Below are positions 25,691-33,929 of a stretch of DNA of 59,723 nt, in pieces (the first letter of the stretch is position 1; each line of letters opens with the position of its first letter). The position numbers were made by a program, and so were the translations under genes. The notes below the pieces were generated by a model. The model saw only the letters and a program-made list of their open reading frames with translations, had not been told where the DNA came from and did no database searches. This stretch comes from Bacteroidaceae bacterium (GTDB lineage Bacteria; Bacteroidota; Bacteroidia; Bacteroidales; Bacteroidaceae), in contig JAGAQH010000004.1 of NCBI GenBank assembly GCA_017622815.1, positions 1-59,723 on the forward strand, read 5' to 3'.

Positions 25691-25975
25691 TGCCAACACT
25701 TTAACCTGACCTTGTGTCATACCCCCTCCCCCTGCGGGTACTCCCCCTGTCTCAGGGGGAGAAAGTAAGCGGAGATCTGAAACTTGAAACACTAAATCTG
25801 CCCCACTTCTCACCCCCTCTGCCCTCCGTACTCTCTCATCCGCACTCTGTTATCTGCCCTCCGTACTCTGTCATCTGTACTCTGTACTCTGTACTCTATC
25901 ATCTGTACTCTCCCCCTTTTAACCTCCCCACCTCCCTTTTCCGCATTCACATTTTCGTTTCTCGATTATTTTTAT

Positions 25976-25983
25976 TATCTTTG
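25976..25983 (+). promoter_or_regulatory. -7 box TATCTTTG of the 25992 gene
   Basis: TATCTTTG ends 8 nt before the ATG at 25992, so the message would be leaderless or nearly so. A GTG at 25986 in the same frame would lie within the expected start-site region and is therefore less likely. Confidence 0.65.
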
Positions 25984-25991
25984 CCGTGATT

Positions 25992-27584
25992 ATGAAGCAA
26001 AAAAACACTCCAAAGATAAACAAGGCTCCACAAACGACAACAAAAGAGAAGAAACAACCTCTGCTGTTGCCCGTATTGCCATTATTGTTCATAGCCACAT
26101 ACCTGTGGGCGGCATGGTACTTCGGTGATGTACTACGCATGGCACGAGAACGAAGTTTCTGGGTCGCCAGCACAGAGCAGATGGAATTCCTGCTAAGCCA
26201 GGAATTCGGTGGACTATGGTACGTGGGCAGACTGATGCTCTCCCTATTCCGCTACCCCTGGATAGGCGCACTGCTCCCTGCAACAATGATAACATGGGGC
26301 ACTTGGTGCTTAGGCTACGGTATGAGACTGACTGCACGATGGAGATGGATTCAGTATCTGCCGGCTGGAGCATATTTGCTATGGATGGCCTACGAGGGTG
26401 TAAATCTTTTCTTTGAACATGAGTCGGGCAAGATACTGGGAATACCCCTCTGTGCAACCATAATCCTGACGATATGGGCAATAATGATTGCCAGTTTCTC
26501 CAGGAAGAAGTCACCTGCAATAATAACCATCCCCAAGGATGAGACTGCACAGCAGAACAGGCTGCAACTGCTGATGATCGTGGCAGTCTTCGCCACACAT
26601 GTAGTTGTAGACAAGGTATGGCGCCCATACACCAGAGTTATAGCAAGCATGAACGTGAGCATGCTGAATAGCGACTGGCAGGGAATGATGGAAACTGCAC
26701 GCGAGAATGCAGACCTATCCTATCGTCCCATAGCGGCAAACTATGCCATAGCCCTGGTGAACACGAACCAGATTTGCGAACGTCTGTACGACATCCGCAT
26801 GGACTACGATGCAATGTTCATACACAACCGTAGCAGCGAAGGAATAGTCCAGGAGTTGTCACTATACCAAGAGGACTGCGACTATTATGCCGGTTTCATA
26901 CAGACCTGCATACATCATGCAATGGAGAGGATAACCATGATAGGCCCTAACATACATTCCATGGAATTGCTGACGAAATGTGCCCTGATGACAGGAGAAT
27001 GGGAGGTGGCGAAGAAATACCTGCGCATACTAAAGGACGTGCCTTTTGAAAAGGAGTTCGTGGAGAAATACAGCGCATACGTAGGAAAAACAGAGACCGT
27101 GAATGCCGACAAGGAGATGGCTTTCATACGCCAGTTAGAGCCAATACACGATTCCTTTGAGAACGAATACCAGCAACCTGTTTTCCTTGGATACAATGCA
27201 GCACTGACAGAAGGACGCAGCAAGAATGCACTCATGAACTCGCTGGCGGTGTGCATGTACTCCAAGTCTATGCCTGCCTTCATGATGCGCACTCAGCCGC
27301 TGGAGGGCACAATGCCTCCGGAGAACGTGGCAGATGCCCTCTGTCTGATGACATCCAAAGATCCCGACATAATGAGGCGGTTCCCCAACCTGCAGTACAG
27401 GCATCAGAAACTAACTACCACACTTGGTGAGATGAAGCCATACATGAAGGACCGCCCCGGCTTCGCACGCGAACTGTTCCCGAAATACAAGGGATATTAC
27501 CCATACTACTACTTCTTCGGTAACCTGAAAGCAACACGCAAATCCCAGAAGAACGAGGGTTCAAGCACTGCGGGAGTGAATTAA
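25992..27584 (+). CDS. Membrane protein with large soluble C-terminus (DUF6057-like)
   Basis: 530 residues. A basic N-terminus, then four or five membrane segments between about residues 25 and 205 (LLLPVLPLLFIATYLWAAWY; LMIVAVFATHVVVDKVW last), then about 320 residues of soluble, mostly helical sequence with TPR-like character (YRPIAANYAIALVN; WEVAKKYLRIL). I associate this layout with the Bacteroidetes family DUF6057, with moderate certainty and from memory. Its neighbour 148 nt downstream is a beta-propeller lipoprotein with a heme-c motif. The two may work together at the cell envelope, which is inference. A palindrome and ACGGAAA repeats lie in the gap between them. Confidence 0.6.
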   Translation: MKQKNTPKINKAPQTTTKEKKQPLLLPVLPLLFIATYLWAAWYFGDVLRMARERSFWVASTEQMEFLLSQEFGGLWYVGRLMLSLFRYPWIGALLPATMITWGTWCLGYGMRLTARWRWIQYLPAGAYLLWMAYEGVNLFFEHESGKILGIPLCATIILTIWAIMIASFSRKKSPAIITIPKDETAQQNRLQLLMIVAVFATHVVVDKVWRPYTRVIASMNVSMLNSDWQGMMETARENADLSYRPIAANYAIALVNTNQICERLYDIRMDYDAMFIHNRSSEGIVQELSLYQEDCDYYAGFIQTCIHHAMERITMIGPNIHSMELLTKCALMTGEWEVAKKYLRILKDVPFEKEFVEKYSAYVGKTETVNADKEMAFIRQLEPIHDSFENEYQQPVFLGYNAALTEGRSKNALMNSLAVCMYSKSMPAFMMRTQPLEGTMPPENVADALCLMTSKDPDIMRRFPNLQYRHQKLTTTLGEMKPYMKDRPGFARELFPKYKGYYPYYYFFGNLKATRKSQKNEGSSTAGVN

Positions 27585-27638
27585 AACGGAAATGTGAAAA
27601 CGGAAAACGGAAAACAATCAACCTACACAGGAAGCATG

Positions 27639-27662
27639 GTAGGGACACGGCATGCCGTGTCC
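27639..27662. repeat. Solitary left arm of the paired-palindrome element
   Basis: GTAG plus the intact 20-bp palindrome (27643-27662) followed by GAAAAAC. The right arm is missing. ACGGAAA units (27589-27615) precede it. It lies between two genes that could otherwise form an operon. Confidence 0.8.
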
Positions 27663-27732
27663 GAAAAACAAGAGCAAAGCGGGATAAAAACCAAGAACTA
27701 CCTTAAGGACCCCAAAGACCCCAAGAACTTCA

Positions 27733-29298
27733 ATGAAAAATATACACTATATATACCTTATTATATTATTAGCCTCGGGCATAATGGTTGGCTGCGGCAA
27801 GCAGACCAAATACGATGTCCCCACATCATTTGAGACACGGGAAACGCAGGCTGACATCTACCCCGACTACAAGGACATTGTCATACCCGAGAACATTGCA
27901 CCGCTGAACTTCATGATGGAAGGTGCCATGGGAATGGTGGTGACTATGGAGACAGAAGGCGGCAAGGCCATGACCGTATCAGGAGCCGACCGCATAGACA
28001 TGGACACCACTGAGTGGAGAAGTCTGTTGAAAGAAAACATTGGAAAGGATATTAAGGTGACGGTGTACACTATGGAGGGAGAACAATGGTTCCGTCATGC
28101 CCCACACACCCTCACCGTGGCGGAAGCCATAGACCCCTACCTGTCCTACCGCCTGATTGAACCTGGTTACGAACTGTACCGCCAGTTGGGTATATACCAG
28201 CGCTGTCTGGAAAACTTCACGCAGAAGGTAATCTACGAGAACAACAGAACCTACGAGGAAAAGAACAATCACTGTATCAACTGCCACAATTTCCAGAACT
28301 ACAGTACAGACCGCATGCTGTTCCATGTACGTTCCAATCATGGAGGCACCATAATGATAGACGGAGACAAGGCAAAAAAAATACAGATCAAGAACCCCAA
28401 CATACTGGCAGCCGGCGTGTATCCGTCATGGCATCCCAAGAAGAACCTGGTGTGCTTCTCCACAAACCAGACGGGACAGACCTTCCACATGTATCATAAG
28501 GAGAAGATAGAGGTGGTGGATACTAACAGCGACCTGATCCTGTACGATGCCGACAAAAATGAGGTGAGGAACCTGCTGAGCACGGAATACTTCGAGACAT
28601 TCCCCTGCTGGACACCGGAAGGCGACCGTCTGTACTTCTGTGCCGCCAACATCCCTCCTGTGGTAGGCCTGCCGGACAGTATGCGTGCAGAAGTCATCAC
28701 AAAGAACTACGACAAGATACACTACAATCTGATGTGCATGGACTACGACGAGAAGACCGACAGTTTCGGCACTCCCAAGGTAGTTGTTGACGCTGATGCC
28801 GCCGGTAGAAGCATAACCTTCCCCCGTGTGAGTCCCGACGGTCGATATGTGCTGTATGCCGAGGGCGACTACGGACAGTTCCACATCTGGCACAAGAGTA
28901 GCGACCTGTGGGTGAAGGACCTGCAGAACGATACCTGCTATGCGCTGACCGACGCCAATAGCGACGACGTGGACTCGTACCACACATGGAGCAGCAACGG
29001 CAGATGGATAGTGTTCTCTACACGTCGCATGGACGGTAACTACACACGTCCCTTCATTGCCTACTTTGACAAGCAGGGCAAGGCACACAAAGCGTTCTGC
29101 CTGCCACAACGCGACCCAGAGCACAACATTCTGCTGATGAAGAGTTACAACGTGCCCGAACTGAGCAAGAATGCAGTACAGGTGTCGGAGCAGACTCTGC
29201 GAGAGGTCATCTACCACACAGACGGAGATACCGCCACCTATGTGGGTGAACCAAGAACAGACGCCATGACGGGCGCAACTAGGAAAACGGAAAAGTGA
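27733..29298 (+). CDS. PD40/TolB-like beta-propeller lipoprotein with CxxCH heme-c motif
   Basis: 521 residues. Lipoprotein signal with lipobox near residues 17-21 (MVGCGKQ). The segment NNHCINCHNFQNY carries a CxxCH c-type heme attachment motif at about residue 185. Residues about 220-480 hold WD/PD40-like blades (YPSWHPKKNLVCFSTN, FPRVSPDGRYVLYAEG, HTWSSNGRWIVFSTRR). The protein is expected on the periplasmic side of a membrane. The heme motif suggests redox or electron-transfer work, but only one CxxCH is seen and the reaction is unknown. It ends in ACGGAAAA-type repeats. Confidence 0.75.
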   Translation: MKNIHYIYLIILLASGIMVGCGKQTKYDVPTSFETRETQADIYPDYKDIVIPENIAPLNFMMEGAMGMVVTMETEGGKAMTVSGADRIDMDTTEWRSLLKENIGKDIKVTVYTMEGEQWFRHAPHTLTVAEAIDPYLSYRLIEPGYELYRQLGIYQRCLENFTQKVIYENNRTYEEKNNHCINCHNFQNYSTDRMLFHVRSNHGGTIMIDGDKAKKIQIKNPNILAAGVYPSWHPKKNLVCFSTNQTGQTFHMYHKEKIEVVDTNSDLILYDADKNEVRNLLSTEYFETFPCWTPEGDRLYFCAANIPPVVGLPDSMRAEVITKNYDKIHYNLMCMDYDEKTDSFGTPKVVVDADAAGRSITFPRVSPDGRYVLYAEGDYGQFHIWHKSSDLWVKDLQNDTCYALTDANSDDVDSYHTWSSNGRWIVFSTRRMDGNYTRPFIAYFDKQGKAHKAFCLPQRDPEHNILLMKSYNVPELSKNAVQVSEQTLREVIYHTDGDTATYVGEPRTDAMTGATRKTEK

Positions 29299-29490
29299 AG
29301 GCTGCGAGTAAGCGAGAGCAATGAAGTTTACTTCAATGCCGAGCGGGAGCAGGCTCGACAAAGTCAAAACGGAAAACGGAAAACTGTTAGGACTTACCCC
29401 CGCTTTCCTCCCCTGAGACAGGGGAGGTGTCCGCAGGGCAGAGGGGTATGACAAACGGAAAACGGAAAACGAGAAACAGAAAACAAATAA
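29299..29490. repeat. Repeat cluster between the propeller gene and nagB
   Basis: CTGCGAGTAAGCGAGAGCA followed by GCCGAGCGGGAGCAGG (29302-29355), a module seen again only at about 54966-55020; ACGGAAAAC units (29375-29390); a CCCCTGAGACAGGGG hairpin module (about 29398-29450); and ACGGAAAACG units (29455-29485). No gene and no clear promoter for nagB. Confidence 0.75.
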
Positions 29491-29523
29491 CCCGAAATAT
29501 TAACCCTATAAACAATTACAACT

Positions 29524-30315
29524 ATGCGAGTAATTATCGAACCTAATTACACTGAGTTGAGCCGTTGGGCTGCCGAGTATGTTGCCGCACGCATCAACGC
29601 TGCTAACCCCACCCCCGAGAAGCCCTTCAAGTTGGGTTGCCCCACTGGTGGTTCTCCCCTGGGCCTGTACAAGAACCTGATCGAGATGTACAAGGCTGGT
29701 AAGGTAAGCTTCGAGAACGTAGTTACCTTCAACATGGACGAGTATGTGGGCCTGCCCGAGGAGCATCCCGAGAGCTACCACAGCTTCATGTGGAACAACT
29801 TCTTCAGCCACATCAACATCAAGAAGGAGAACGTTCACATCCTGAACGGCAACGCTGAGGATCTGGAAGCAGAATGTGCTGCTTACGAGGCTGCCATTGA
29901 GGCTGCAGGTGGCATTGACCTGTTCATGGGCGGTATCGGCCCCGACGGTCACCTGGCCTTCAACGAGCCTTTCTCTTCTCTGACCAGCCGCACCCGTATC
30001 AAGAGCCTGACCACCGACACCATCATCGCCAACAGCCGTTTCTTCGACAACGACGTGAACAAGGTGCCCAAGACTGCTCTGACCGTAGGTATCGGTACCG
30101 TTATGGATGCCAAGGAGGTTCTGATTGTATGTAACGGCCACAACAAGGCACGTGCCCTGCAGCATGCCATTGAGGCTGGTGTAAGCCAGGAATGGACTAT
30201 CTCTGCCCTGCAGATGCACCCCCACGCAATCATCGTTTGTGACGAGGCTGCTACCGCTGAACTGAAGCACGGTACATACCTGTACTTCAAGGACATCGAG
30301 AAGGACAACCTGTAA
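29524..30315 (+). CDS. nagB: Glucosamine-6-phosphate deaminase
   Basis: 263 residues, the standard length. It converts glucosamine-6-phosphate to fructose-6-phosphate and ammonia, the step that feeds amino sugars into glycolysis. The phosphate loop is [10 protein letters not shown] (38-47). Catalytic residues fall at the same numbers as in the E. coli enzyme: Asp72 (NMDEYVGL), Asp141 and His143 ([10 protein letters not shown]) and Glu148. Codon choice is that of a highly expressed gene. With nagA and two GH20 enzymes nearby, it forms the amino-sugar route of this region. Confidence 0.97.
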   Translation: MRVIIEPNYTELSRWAAEYVAARINAANPTPEKPFKLGCPTGGSPLGLYKNLIEMYKAGKVSFENVVTFNMDEYVGLPEEHPESYHSFMWNNFFSHINIKKENVHILNGNAEDLEAECAAYEAAIEAAGGIDLFMGGIGPDGHLAFNEPFSSLTSRTRIKSLTTDTIIANSRFFDNDVNKVPKTALTVGIGTVMDAKEVLIVCNGHNKARALQHAIEAGVSQEWTISALQMHPHAIIVCDEAATAELKHGTYLYFKDIEKDNL

Positions 30316-30390
30316 TAAAGACCCACCCTAACCCTCCCTATAGGGAGGGGACACAGGTGCTACGTCAGATATGACAATATGATAAAAAGC

Positions 30391-30422
30391 GAGGCAGTGC
30401 GTTGGCACTGCCTCATTTATTT
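30391..30422 (+). terminator. Terminator after nagB
   Basis: A 10-bp stem GAGGCAGTGC / GCACTGCCTC with a 4-nt loop (GTTG), followed by ATTTATTTT. A small CCCTCCCTATAGGGAGGG palindrome lies before it (30334-30351). Confidence 0.9.
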
Positions 30423-30469
30423 TATATGCACCATCCTCAGAAGGAGAGTTAGGCGAGGCGGGACGTAAC

Positions 30470-30770
30470 AAAGGGTTTATTACATTGCATAAAACAAGCA
30501 CCCACTTTCTCCCCCTGAGACAGGGGGAGTACCCGCAGGGGGAGGGGGTATGATGTTTTCTCCATACCCCCCCCGTCCTTACTACAACAGAAGCCGATTG
30601 TGCCTGCCACTTTAGTCATACCCCCTCCCCACTTCGCGGTACTCCCCCTGTCTCAGTGGGAGAGTTGCTGCGCGGTGGGGCGTAGCAAAGGATTCATTAC
30701 ATTACAAAAACATCCACTCTCTCCCCCTGAGACAGGGGGAGAGTTGGGCGCGGTGGGACGAACATTAAAA
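30470..30770. repeat. Left repeat modules flanking the DUF559 gene
   Basis: A module starts TTTATTACATTGCATAAAAC (30477) and runs through CCCCCTGAGACAGGGGG, GGAGGGGGTATGATGTTTTC, CCGTCCTTACTACAACAG and a reversed hairpin module to about 30668. It matches 31420-31612 base for base apart from a few changes. A second partial module begins near 30690 (AAGGATTCATTACATTAC) and runs to the CCCCCTGAGACAGGGGG at about 30723-30739. Confidence 0.85.
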
Positions 30771-30815
30771 CGCTACTCTATCGCAATAAACAGGCTACCA
30801 TTGCGTTATACTTAT

Positions 30816-31220
30816 ATGGAAAAGAGCAACCAAGATAATAGTCCGCGGATTTTCAACAGTGCAGAAAATAAGCAACTGCGTCAGACACTGCGGACACATG
30901 GCACATCAGCAGAAGCCACAATGTGGAGAATGTTGAAATCAGAACAAATATGTGGAGTAAAATTCAGACGGCAATTCAGCGTTGGACCATACATCTTAGA
31001 CTTCTATTGCCCCAGACTGAAGATATGTATAGAATTAGATGGTGACCATCACTATAGCAGACAGGGATACGAACATGACCTAACTCGCAATACATATCTG
31101 TCCCATGAGCATGGCATAACAATACTTAGGTATGAAAATAAAGACGTATTCAAGTTTCCTGAAATGATACGCGCAGAAATCACCAACCTCGTAAAAGAAA
31201 AACTGGATGGCTTGAAGTAG
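30816..31220 (+). CDS. DUF559 / Vsr-like endonuclease domain protein
   Basis: 134 residues. The fold is that of the very-short-patch-repair-like DUF559 family: LRTHGTSAEATMWRMLK at the N-terminus, then GVKFRRQFSVGPYILDFYCP and ICIELDGDHHYS, which supply the acidic and His residues expected of a PD-(D/E)XK-like nuclease site, then YLSHEHGITILRYEN. The ATG at 30816 begins the domain. The frame stays open upstream to 30600, but that extension is translated repeat DNA. The gene sits between copies of the same long repeat modules. No target is known. It could be a nuclease that lives with these repeats, or a repeat-flanked passenger. Confidence 0.8.
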   Translation: MEKSNQDNSPRIFNSAENKQLRQTLRTHGTSAEATMWRMLKSEQICGVKFRRQFSVGPYILDFYCPRLKICIELDGDHHYSRQGYEHDLTRNTYLSHEHGITILRYENKDVFKFPEMIRAEITNLVKEKLDGLK

Positions 31221-31242
31221 TTTCGTTTGGTTGTAGTTACTA

Positions 31243-31352
31243 TGTGTCATACCCCGTCCTTACTATAGCAGAAGGTGATTGGGAGTGCTACTTTGTGTCA
31301 TACCCGCTCCTTACTATAACAGAAGTCGATTGTGGATGCTACTTTGTGCCAT
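31243..31352. repeat. 51-bp tandem repeat after the DUF559 gene
   Basis: Two full units and the start of a third. Each begins TGTGTCATACCC (31243, 31294, 31344) and carries a TCCTTACTATA...CAGAAG segment and GCTACTTTG. A related single unit occurs inside the left module (near 30580-30620) and the right module (near 31520-31565). Confidence 0.8.
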
Positions 31353-31640
31353 ACCCCCTCCCCACTTCGTGGTACTCCCCCTGTCTCAGGGGGAGAGTTG
31401 CTGCGCGGTGGGACATAGCAAAGGATTTATTACATTACATTAAACAAGCACCCACTCTCTCCCCCTGAGACAGGGGGAGTACCCGCAGGGGGAGGGGGTA
31501 TGATGTTTTCTCCATACCCCCGTCCTTACTACAACAGAAGCCGATTGTGCCTGCCACTTTAGTCATACCCCCTCCCCACTTCGTGGTACCCTCCTGTCTC
31601 AGGGGGAGAGTTGAGGGTGGTGGACTTAGCAAAATATTTA
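31340..31640. repeat. Right repeat modules flanking the DUF559 gene
   Basis: 31345-31440 repeats the second half of the left module. 31420-31612 repeats its full length, including TTTATTACATTACATTAAAC, GGTATGATGTTTTCTCC and GCCGATTGTGCCTGCCAC. The DUF559 gene is thus bracketed by direct copies of about 190-200 bp lying about 950 bp apart. Confidence 0.85.
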
Positions 31641-31650
31641 TTGGTGTCCG

Positions 31651-31695
31651 CGAAAACAAATGTGGAGCACGGAAATTGGTTCCGTGCTCCACATT
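31651..31695 (-). terminator. Terminator of the minus-strand GH20 gene
   Basis: A perfect 16-bp stem (left arm 31659-31674, right arm 31680-31695), 5-nt loop, and TTGTTTT on the minus strand after the hairpin. It is among the strongest terminators in the window and marks the border between the repeat-rich half and the rest. Confidence 0.9.
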
Positions 31696-31717
31696 CACAT
31701 TACTTGTGTTTAGTTCC

Positions 31718-33751
31718 TTACTTCACGTAGTTCCAGATCTTCAGGTCCTTGACGGTGCTCTTGAAGTCACCAGCCTTGCGGAGAGGGAACACGAGGGTGC
31801 GCTGGTAGAATATCTTGGCACCATCGGTGTTGTAAAGTTCTACATTCTTCATGTTGGGGTCGGAGATGTAGTTTGCCTTGTTGCTCTCGTTGATGGAGTA
31901 CAGCATCTTCACACCGAGTTCCTCACGCTGCTTGCCGTTAACAAGGAGTCGGGTCATCTTGTTGTTACCCTGGATGGTAATCTCTACGGTCTGACCCTCG
32001 GGCACACGGTAGTTGAAGGTGTTCAGGTAACCGTCGCGCTCGAAGCCCAGTTTGCCCTCTCTCGGGTCTGAGAGATAGAAGTTGGTATGCTTGGAACTGA
32101 AGAGTTTTGTTCCCTTCTGCTCCTTGGCGCCTGTAACCTTGAATGAAACGGTATAGTCATAACCGATCTCCTCATATGGAAGTGTTGCACCAGCCTTAAC
32201 CTCTGCTATCTCTGCAACGAGAGACTGCTTCTTGTCGCCCTGACGGCCCAACCAGTTAACACCGGGAGCCTCGCTCAAGTCCCAACGCTTTGCATCCCAC
32301 TCGGCATAAGGCAGAGAAGTCTTGCTTGCAGACCAGCACTTCACGGCAATAGTCTGGAGGGCGGGATATGTACGGTGGTGCACATCGTAGGTGGAGATAC
32401 CGTTACCGTGGTGGTCGTTCCACACGGCAAACATACCGCCAAGGATGTCGGGATCGGCCTCCTCGAACTGAACGCCGCCAATGTTGGCAGGAGTCCAACT
32501 GTTGTAGAGATACTGGCAGTTCAGGTAGTCGTAGTAGTAACCGGCTGCAGGAACAATGTAAACGAGACCGTCAGGAATAGACACCAGTTTGTAGCCCTGC
32601 TCCTTCATGTCCTTGGGCTGGGCATAAGGGTTGTGCCAGATGTTCATGATTACGTTCTCGCTCTTTACGGGTGTCTCGCCATTGGCATGTGTCAGGGCAC
32701 CCCACACCATAGCCTGCTTGCCGAAACTCTCCACAAAACGGATGTAGTGGTCGGTGAACTCGCGGAACTTCTCCACAACCTTCTTGTCGCGGTTGCTGTA
32801 CTCGTCGGTACCGATGTTCACGCGCTTGCTGCGGAATACGGGGTTCTTGCCCTCGAGGTATTCACGGAATACGCTATCAATGAAAGGATAGGTTTCGGGA
32901 TGGAACATGTCCAAGTGGTCCATGCCATACTCTTTGCTGCCCAACTGAGGCTTGTAGTGCACGAATGCCAGGCTGTGAGCAGGAACGTCAATTTCGGGGA
33001 TAACCTCCACGTAGTTGTTCTCACCCAAAATCTGGAGGTCAATGAACTCCTGCTTGGTATAGTGGCCATCCTTGGAGGTAAGACCGGGGTGCAGGGTGCT
33101 TTCCAGACGGAAGGCAGATGGGGTCTTGTCCCAGTCATTGCCGAAGAACTGGCGGAAGCCGTTATCATTGAGGTGTACCTGCAGTGCATTCATCTTGTAG
33201 TAGGCCATCACCTTCACCAGGTCGTTCAGGTAATCAATGGGCATGAACTTACGTGCCACATCGACCATGAAACCACGCAACTCATAAACGGGGACATCCA
33301 CAGTCTCACCCTTAGGCAGGGCTGTGTGCTGTTCGGACAACTGCAACAGGGTACGTGTTGCCCAGAAAGCGCCCTGTGTGGTAGCGGCAGTTACGGTGAC
33401 GTAGTTGCCGATGTTCATGCGGTAACCCTCCTTGCCAAGGGCCTTGTCATTCTTCTTGAGTACAAACAGGATATCGCCTGCCTTGGGGCTGCCTGTAGTA
33501 ACTGTAAGGCTCTTGCCAAACATTGTCTCATAATCGGCAGCATAAGCCTTGGCTACGCGCATCAGTTCCTTGTTGCCACCTTTCACACGCACCACACCGG
33601 AGAGTGCCACTTCGCCCTCTGCTCCAGTCCATGTCTGCAATTCCGGAATGACAAAAGGCTTGGGATTGACATCAGCATGGGCAATGCCCGACACGAGCAA
33701 CATACATGCACAGACGAGCATGCGTCCAATCTGCTTTAAGTTTCTCTTCAT
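31718..33751 (-). CDS. GH20 beta-N-acetylhexosaminidase or lacto-N-biosidase, secreted
   Basis: 677 residues. Signal peptide (1-26, AHA-D), GH20 N-terminal alpha/beta domain (about 30-155), GH20 barrel from LRGFMVDVARKFMP (158 on), and the catalytic Asp316-Glu317 pair in VNIGTDEYSN (substrate-assisted mechanism). The last about 140 residues look like a LamG/concanavalin-like domain (FSSKHTNFYLSD, QTVEITIQGNNKMTRLLVNG). The IGTDEYS form, instead of the usual IGGDE, recalls lacto-N-biosidase-type GH20 enzymes, so the product may be lacto-N-biose from milk or mucin glycans instead of single GlcNAc. It is followed on the same strand, upstream, by nagA and a GlmM-type gene with separate terminators. 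Confidence 0.88.
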   Translation of the reverse strand: MKRNLKQIGRMLVCACMLLVSGIAHADVNPKPFVIPELQTWTGAEGEVALSGVVRVKGGNKELMRVAKAYAADYETMFGKSLTVTTGSPKAGDILFVLKKNDKALGKEGYRMNIGNYVTVTAATTQGAFWATRTLLQLSEQHTALPKGETVDVPVYELRGFMVDVARKFMPIDYLNDLVKVMAYYKMNALQVHLNDNGFRQFFGNDWDKTPSAFRLESTLHPGLTSKDGHYTKQEFIDLQILGENNYVEVIPEIDVPAHSLAFVHYKPQLGSKEYGMDHLDMFHPETYPFIDSVFREYLEGKNPVFRSKRVNIGTDEYSNRDKKVVEKFREFTDHYIRFVESFGKQAMVWGALTHANGETPVKSENVIMNIWHNPYAQPKDMKEQGYKLVSIPDGLVYIVPAAGYYYDYLNCQYLYNSWTPANIGGVQFEEADPDILGGMFAVWNDHHGNGISTYDVHHRTYPALQTIAVKCWSASKTSLPYAEWDAKRWDLSEAPGVNWLGRQGDKKQSLVAEIAEVKAGATLPYEEIGYDYTVSFKVTGAKEQKGTKLFSSKHTNFYLSDPREGKLGFERDGYLNTFNYRVPEGQTVEITIQGNNKMTRLLVNGKQREELGVKMLYSINESNKANYISDPNMKNVELYNTDGAKIFYQRTLVFPLRKAGDFKSTVKDLKIWNYVK

Positions 33752-33813
33752 AAATTAGGTGTTTTAATTAATAATATATAATGTATTGTTCGCATCTCAG
33801 GGATATCAGTGTA

Positions 33814-33821
33814 CAAATATA
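33814..33821 (-). promoter_or_regulatory. -7 box TATATTTG of the GH20 gene
   Basis: TATATTTG on the minus strand, giving a leader of about 55 nt before ATG 33751. Confidence 0.65.
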
Positions 33822-33852
33822 GTAATTTATTTCCACTTCACATAACTGCGAG

Positions 33853-33887
33853 CAAAATAAAAAGCCGTTGCCTCAAGGACAACGACT
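33853..33887 (-). terminator. Terminator of nagA
   Basis: An 8-bp stem AGTCGTTG / CAACGGCT (one G-T pair) on the minus strand followed by TTTTTATTTTG. Confidence 0.8.
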
Positions 33888-33929
33888 TCTATATAATAAA
33901 GTGCAAAGTTTATGTACCTGCAAATGCGC

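Larger units (their letters stand above)
25229..25920. repeat. Intergenic repeat mosaic after giant paralog 3
   Basis: TTTCAGG/TTTCAAG units (25241-25310), an eroded paired palindrome (25319-25385), microsatellite (25430-25475), hairpin module (about 25482-25530), TTTTCCGTTT unit, the CCCTCCGCCTCGCTCG block, intact paired palindrome copy 7 (25611-25690), reversed hairpin module (about 25722-25770), GAAACTTGAAACAC and a final TCTGTACTC microsatellite (25830-25915). No gene. Confidence 0.85.

Noticed and set aside
30600-30815. An N-terminal extension of the DUF559 protein
   Set aside because: The extension is entirely translated repeat DNA. The domain begins at the ATG at 30816.
30470-31640. 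Composite transposon or insertion sequence
   Set aside because: The flanking copies are direct repeats of a module spread through the region. There are no terminal inverted repeats and no transposase.
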